From positions 1 to 52,324 of the forward strand of contig JAFGAX010000173.1 in the NCBI GenBank assembly GCA_016933415.1: a stretch of 52,324 nucleotides of DNA, read 5' to 3'. The notes beneath the pieces were generated by a model. The model was not told the origin of the DNA and did no database searches. It worked only from the letters and a program-made list of their open reading frames with translations. This document shows, piece by piece, positions 48,908 through 52,324 of the stretch. Source of the stretch: a bacterium (GTDB lineage: Bacteria; Zhuqueibacterota; QNDG01; DTFT01). The position numbers were made by a program, and so were the translations under genes. Each line of letters opens with the position of its first letter. The stretch's first letter is position 1.

Positions 48908-50707
48908 TTGCTGAAACGCTACGAGCGACAGAGAAAGCGGATGGCCTCCGTTCATCCGCTCATTTTCAACATGCTTCGCGAAGCGGACGATTATTCGACG
49001 GCCCGCCATTACCTTCAGGCCTATCTGCACGAGCTGCAGCGCATGATGAACCGATCGAGCCTGAAAAAACAGCCTCTCGAATGGATCGTGCAGGAACAGG
49101 GCGTGGATACTTTTCTGAACCTGATCAGCGTCCGCAGTGAGCGCCTGGTCCGCTTCAGCCTGGTGCGGTTTCTCTGGAAAATCGCCAATGGCCGCCGGGA
49201 GCATCTGCCGAAGGATTTGAACGACGGTTTCTTTGAGGAGATCGTTCACCTGCTGCTTGCCATCCAGGGGGAGAGCGGCATCTACGACCAGGAATCGTAT
49301 CCCGAGTTTGCCAAATATCACGGACGCAAGGCCTCGATTCTCCGTTCGGAGCAGCTCGACCGGATCGCATTGAAGGCCGAAAACCGGATGAAGCGCTACA
49401 TTTCGGGACTCGAGCCGCGGGTCCGCGTCCGGCGGGACCGGAACCGTCGCCGTATTCTGAGAATCCTGGACGGCGGCGAAGAAGACTGGAATAACCACCG
49501 GTGGCAGATCCGCAACGTCATCCGGAGCGCGACGGTTCTCGGAAAAATGATCAATCTCACGCCGGAGGAAAAATCGGCCATTGAATCGGCCGGCCGGAAC
49601 CGCGTGCCGTTCGGCATCACACCATATTACGTATCGCTTATGGATCGGACCCCCGACCGGCGAAACGACCACGCTGTGCGCGCCCAGGTCATTCCGCCGG
49701 CCGACACCGTCCGGTCTTTGGTCCGCAGCCGCCGGGATCCCGACCGTACTCTTGACTTCATGCTGGAGAGGGACACTTCTCCAGTGGATCTGGTCACGCG
49801 GCGTTATCCCATGATCGCGATTCTCAAGCCCTACAATACCTGCAGTCAAATCTGCGTGTACTGCCAGCGCAACTGGGAAATCAACGACGTCCTGGCATCG
49901 GACGCCCTCGCACCGGCCGGCCGGATTCAGGCAGCGATCGGGTGGATCCGGAAACACCGGATGATCCGGGAAGTTCTGGTCACGGGAGGGGATCCGTTGG
50001 TGATGAGCGACGAACGGATCATCGATGTGATTGAATCCCTTTCGGAGATCCGCCACATCGAGCGTATCCGAATCGGGACCCGGACCCCCGTCGTCCTTCC
50101 CATGCGAATTACGGAGGACCTGGCGGACGGCCTGGCGCGCTACCATGTCCCCGGGCTCAGGGAAATCGCCGTCGTCACCCATTTCGAGCATCCCTACGAG
50201 GTCACGCCCGAGGCCATGGAAGCGGTCCAGAAGTTCCGGCGGCGCGGGATGTCGGTCTACAATCAGGCCGTTTTCACGATCGAAAACAGCCGCCGTTTCG
50301 AGCTGGCAGCCCTGCGAAGGCTGTTGAAACTGATCGGCGTGGACCCGTACTACACCTTCAACACCAAGGGCAAGGAAGAGACGAGGCGTTACCGTGTTCC
50401 CCTGGTCCGGCTGCAGCAGGAAATCAAGGAGGAAGCCCGGCTTCTGTCCGGTCTGGCCCGGACAGACGAACCCGTTTACAACGTCCCTCGGCTGGGGAAG
50501 AACTACCTTCGGGCCCAGCAGCATCACCGCCTGCTCGGCATCCTGCCGAACGGCAAACGGGTGTATGAATTCCATCCCTGGGAAAAGAACCTGTCCCTGG
50601 CGGACACTTATATCGACGAAGATGTATCCATCTACGATTACCTGCAGGAACTCAAGGCCCGAGGCGAGAATCCGGAGGATTACAAGACGATCTGGTACTA
50701 TTACTGA
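48908..50707 (+). CDS. KamA-family radical SAM protein with long N-terminal extension
   Basis: A 599-residue protein. About 1-250 is a helical extension of unknown function. The radical SAM core has the Cys-X3-Cys-X2-Cys cluster C312, C316, C319 in Tyr-Asn-Thr-Cys-Ser-Gln-Ile, and Val-Thr-Gly-Gly-Asp-Pro-Leu and Arg-Ile-Gly-Thr-Arg-Thr-Pro-Val as in lysine 2,3-aminomutases. But the Gly-Gly-Gly-Gly-Lys motif carrying the PLP lysine of KamA is absent; the corresponding place reads Asn-Val-Pro-Arg-Leu-Gly-Lys-Asn-Tyr, so PLP attachment is unproven. Starts with TTG, six bases after GGAGG. Monocistronic as far as seen; the ClC gene is convergent. Confidence 0.85.
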   Translation: MLKRYERQRKRMASVHPLIFNMLREADDYSTARHYLQAYLHELQRMMNRSSLKKQPLEWIVQEQGVDTFLNLISVRSERLVRFSLVRFLWKIANGRREHLPKDLNDGFFEEIVHLLLAIQGESGIYDQESYPEFAKYHGRKASILRSEQLDRIALKAENRMKRYISGLEPRVRVRRDRNRRRILRILDGGEEDWNNHRWQIRNVIRSATVLGKMINLTPEEKSAIESAGRNRVPFGITPYYVSLMDRTPDRRNDHAVRAQVIPPADTVRSLVRSRRDPDRTLDFMLERDTSPVDLVTRRYPMIAILKPYNTCSQICVYCQRNWEINDVLASDALAPAGRIQAAIGWIRKHRMIREVLVTGGDPLVMSDERIIDVIESLSEIRHIERIRIGTRTPVVLPMRITEDLADGLARYHVPGLREIAVVTHFEHPYEVTPEAMEAVQKFRRRGMSVYNQAVFTIENSRRFELAALRRLLKLIGVDPYYTFNTKGKEETRRYRVPLVRLQQEIKEEARLLSGLARTDEPVYNVPRLGKNYLRAQQHHRLLGILPNGKRVYEFHPWEKNLSLADTYIDEDVSIYDYLQELKARGENPEDYKTIWYYY

Positions 50708-50854
50708 CGAGGGGATCGGTGTTCCGGATGCGTCGGCCGGTCGAAAAAGGGGGGAGGGGAGAGCCGTGTTTTCAGAAAGAACGGCGGGATGCCGTCCGGT
50801 CTTTCGGCGGAAGAATGCGTTCGCGGCCGGGAGCGGCGGATTGGCTTTTTTACA

Positions 50855-52222
50855 TCATTTTCCGCGTCGCGGTCCAGACTGAATCCATTTGCGGACAGTT
50901 CTGAAATTTCTGACGATCACCGAGACGAGACTTTTCTCGCGTATCTGTATTCTTGCACGCACATCCTCCATTTCCTCCCCGATTGCAACGTCCAGGGACT
51001 GCGATTTTTTAACGGAAAGGATCTGTGAAGGATAGACACTGCGGTGTCCGGTCATCAGGAAACTGATGACACAGGCCACACAGGCGTAGGGTCCGATGGA
51101 GCGGCCGAACAGCTCGATGGACAGAATGGCGGCCGCGATCGGGGTGTTCGCGGCACCCGCCAGAACGGCGACCAGGCCGATGGCTGAAAACGTCGCGGCA
51201 TCGAGCCCGGTGATGTTCGCGAACAGGCTCCCCGACGTGGCGCCGAGAAAGAAAAGCGGCGTGACGATGCCGCCGCTGCCCCCGAAATTCAGGGTGACTG
51301 CGGTCAGAAGTGCCTTCAACGGAAAAGCGAACCAGGAGACGGTTCCGCCTTTCAACGCCTGCTCGATCGTTTCCAAACCGAGACCGAGAAAGCGCGTCGA
51401 AAATATCAGCCCCGCGAGGGCGACCAAAGCGCCTCCGGCGAGCGCTTTCTGCATTTGAGACCAGGGGAGGGCCCGCGAAAGGCGGTCCGCGGCTGCGAGC
51501 ATTTCAATGAACAGAAAGGAGCAGATGCCGAAATACACGCCGGAAAGGGCCACCATCAGGAAAAAACTTTCGTGAAAGACAGGCGTGAAGGGAATCGAAT
51601 GGCTGAAATAGTTCACGCCGAGGGCGGCCGAAACCTGATAGGCCATGATGCCGGAAACGAATGACGGCAGGAGAACATCGTATAAAAGACCTCCGACAAA
51701 AAGGACTTCGACTCCAAAAATGGCGCCGGCAATGGGTGTTCCGAAGACAGAGGCGAAGCCGGCGCTGATGCCGCAGATGACGAGTTTCTTCCGGTCCTTT
51801 GCGGCGAACTGGAAAAGATCGGCCATGGCCGAGGCCAGTCCCCCGCCGATCTGGGCGCAGGGACCCTCTTTACCGGCTGATCCGCCCGAGGCGAGCGTGA
51901 TGACCGTGGCGGCCAGCTTGACCGGAACAACGGCGACCGGTATTTTGCCCGACCGCTTGTGCACGGCCTCAATCACTTTTTCGGTCCCATGCCCCTCGGC
52001 CTCCGGGGCCAGGCGCCGGACCAGTATCACGCTCAGGCAGAAGGCCGCGGGCAATGCCAGGAAATAATACTGGAAGCGTCCCGTAAATTCTGTTGCCGCG
52101 TTGAGCGCGAGGAGAAACAGGGACGTCGAGAGTCCGACCAGCGCGCCGACAACGGTGGCCAGGAAAACCCATTTCAGTACGCTGACGAAGAGAATGCTCT
52201 GTTCCGCGATTCGTTTTTTCAT
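50855..52222 (-). CDS. ClC chloride channel or transporter
   Basis: A 455-residue ClC homologue without C-terminal CBS domains. The anion-filter Glu is kept in Gly-Ser-Ala-Gly-Lys-Glu-Gly-Pro (E119), helix N has Gly-Gly-Ser-Gly-Gly-Ile-Val-Thr-Pro, and Phe-Gly-Thr-Pro-Ile-Ala-Gly-Ala is the usual PLAG region. The first filter motif is Gly-His-Gly-Thr-Glu instead of Gly-Ser-Gly-Ile-Pro, and the position following the conserved Glu of Phe-Gly-Val-Glu-Val, where E. coli ClC-ec1 has its internal proton Glu203, is Val. This suggests a channel or an uncoupled transporter rather than a 2:1 Cl/H exchanger. Start at 52222; a GTG two codons upstream is possible. Confidence 0.88.
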   Translation of the reverse strand: MKKRIAEQSILFVSVLKWVFLATVVGALVGLSTSLFLLALNAATEFTGRFQYYFLALPAAFCLSVILVRRLAPEAEGHGTEKVIEAVHKRSGKIPVAVVPVKLAATVITLASGGSAGKEGPCAQIGGGLASAMADLFQFAAKDRKKLVICGISAGFASVFGTPIAGAIFGVEVLFVGGLLYDVLLPSFVSGIMAYQVSAALGVNYFSHSIPFTPVFHESFFLMVALSGVYFGICSFLFIEMLAAADRLSRALPWSQMQKALAGGALVALAGLIFSTRFLGLGLETIEQALKGGTVSWFAFPLKALLTAVTLNFGGSGGIVTPLFFLGATSGSLFANITGLDAATFSAIGLVAVLAGAANTPIAAAILSIELFGRSIGPYACVACVISFLMTGHRSVYPSQILSVKKSQSLDVAIGEEMEDVRARIQIREKSLVSVIVRNFRTVRKWIQSGPRRGK

Positions 52223-52251
52223 CTGCACCTTGAGTCCGGATCCATACCCGC

Positions 52252-52279
52252 AATATAGAAAATTCCGTCACGGTTTCAA
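52252..52279 (-). promoter_or_regulatory. Promoter of the ClC gene
   Basis: On the minus strand TTGAAA (52274-52279), 16 bases, TATATT (52252-52257). The mRNA would start about 25 bases before the coding region. A heptamer repeat lies nine bases upstream of the -35 box. Confidence 0.65.
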
Positions 52280-52288
52280 AATAAAAAC

Positions 52289-52324
52289 CCCGAAACCCGA
52301 AACCCGAAACCCGAAACCCGAAAC
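52289..52324. repeat. CCCGAAA heptamer tandem repeat at the window edge
   Basis: Five complete copies of CCCGAAA run from 52289 to 52323 and the sequence stops within the next, so the true number is unknown. They begin nine bases from the -35 box of the ClC promoter. An assembly break inside the repeat is likely if the contig ends here. Confidence 0.9.

Noticed and set aside
48686..50575. 629-codon open frame on the minus strand
   Set aside because: It lies entirely antisense to the KamA-like gene, has low-complexity Pro/Asp/His/Arg composition typical of shadow frames in high-GC DNA, and has no SD or recognisable motif.
1..52324. CRISPR array, prophage or insertion sequence
   Set aside because: I looked for regularly spaced direct repeats, integrase or transposase motifs and terminal inverted repeats; none was seen apart from the small intergenic elements reported.

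Overview
The window is about 52 kb of a high-GC, Gram-negative-type bacterial chromosome, with a visibly more AT-rich first 5 kb. There are lipoproteins, outer-membrane barrels, a TonB-dependent receptor, a PorV-like barrel and a large secreted protein with a type IX-like C-terminal sorting domain, which points to the Fibrobacterota-Chlorobiota-Bacteroidota (FCB) superphylum. Strong Shine-Dalgarno (SD) sequences and ordinary TTGNNN-N16/17-TANNTT promoters argue against Bacteroidota proper. A candidate lineage of the KSB1/Calditrichota kind is my best inference; no rRNA is present to settle it. I saw no tRNA, rRNA, CRISPR array, phage or transposase gene.

Layout. 0.4-4.7 kb: small envelope and stress genes (CsbD, two tandem 180-residue outer-membrane proteins, tiny membrane proteins, two lipoproteins). 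4.6-5.3 kb: non-coding, with a dispersed repeat and an operator-like promoter. 5.3-8.2 kb: a B12-binding radical SAM protein, an eRF1-like protein, a small basic protein and a cold-shock protein. 8.3-11.9 kb: PqqD-like protein, ABC exporter and nucleotidyltransferase, resembling part of a peptide-modification (RiPP) cluster with no visible precursor or cyclase. 11.9-23.6 kb: a carbohydrate-uptake locus with a mutarotase, a LacI regulator with matching operators, a TonB receptor, a secreted partner, a PorV-like protein and a GH95 alpha-L-fucosidase. 23.7-27.4 kb: a SurA-like lipoprotein, a GDP-mannose 3,5-epimerase and a nucleotidyltransferase/GHMP-kinase fusion. 27.6-33.6 kb: the housekeeping run ffh-rpsP-khpA-rimM-trmD-rplS, then uvrC; rimM has lost its reading frame at the start codon as sequenced. 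33.8-37.3 kb: a duplicated-domain envelope protein, a WbpG-like amidotransferase and a heptose enzyme fusion. 37.4-52.2 kb: an MFS transporter, MgtE, a CPA1 antiporter, a five-gene trehalose/mechanosensitive operon, a KamA-like radical SAM protein and a ClC channel.

How it fits together. The fucosidase locus probably imports and hydrolyses L-fucosyl or L-galactosyl glycans under LacI control, and the GDP-sugar and heptose genes build surface glycans. The right third is rich in osmotic and ionic functions: two trehalose routes, with the trehalose-6-phosphate synthase fused to a membrane sensor-like module, co-transcribed with an MscS channel and flanked by Mg, Na/K-proton and chloride transporters. 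The most noteworthy items are the sensor-fused OtsA operon, the paired LacI operators, the orphan PqqD-ABC-nucleotidyltransferase cassette, the kinase/nucleotidyltransferase fusion, the mosaic intergenic repeats and the rimM frameshift.
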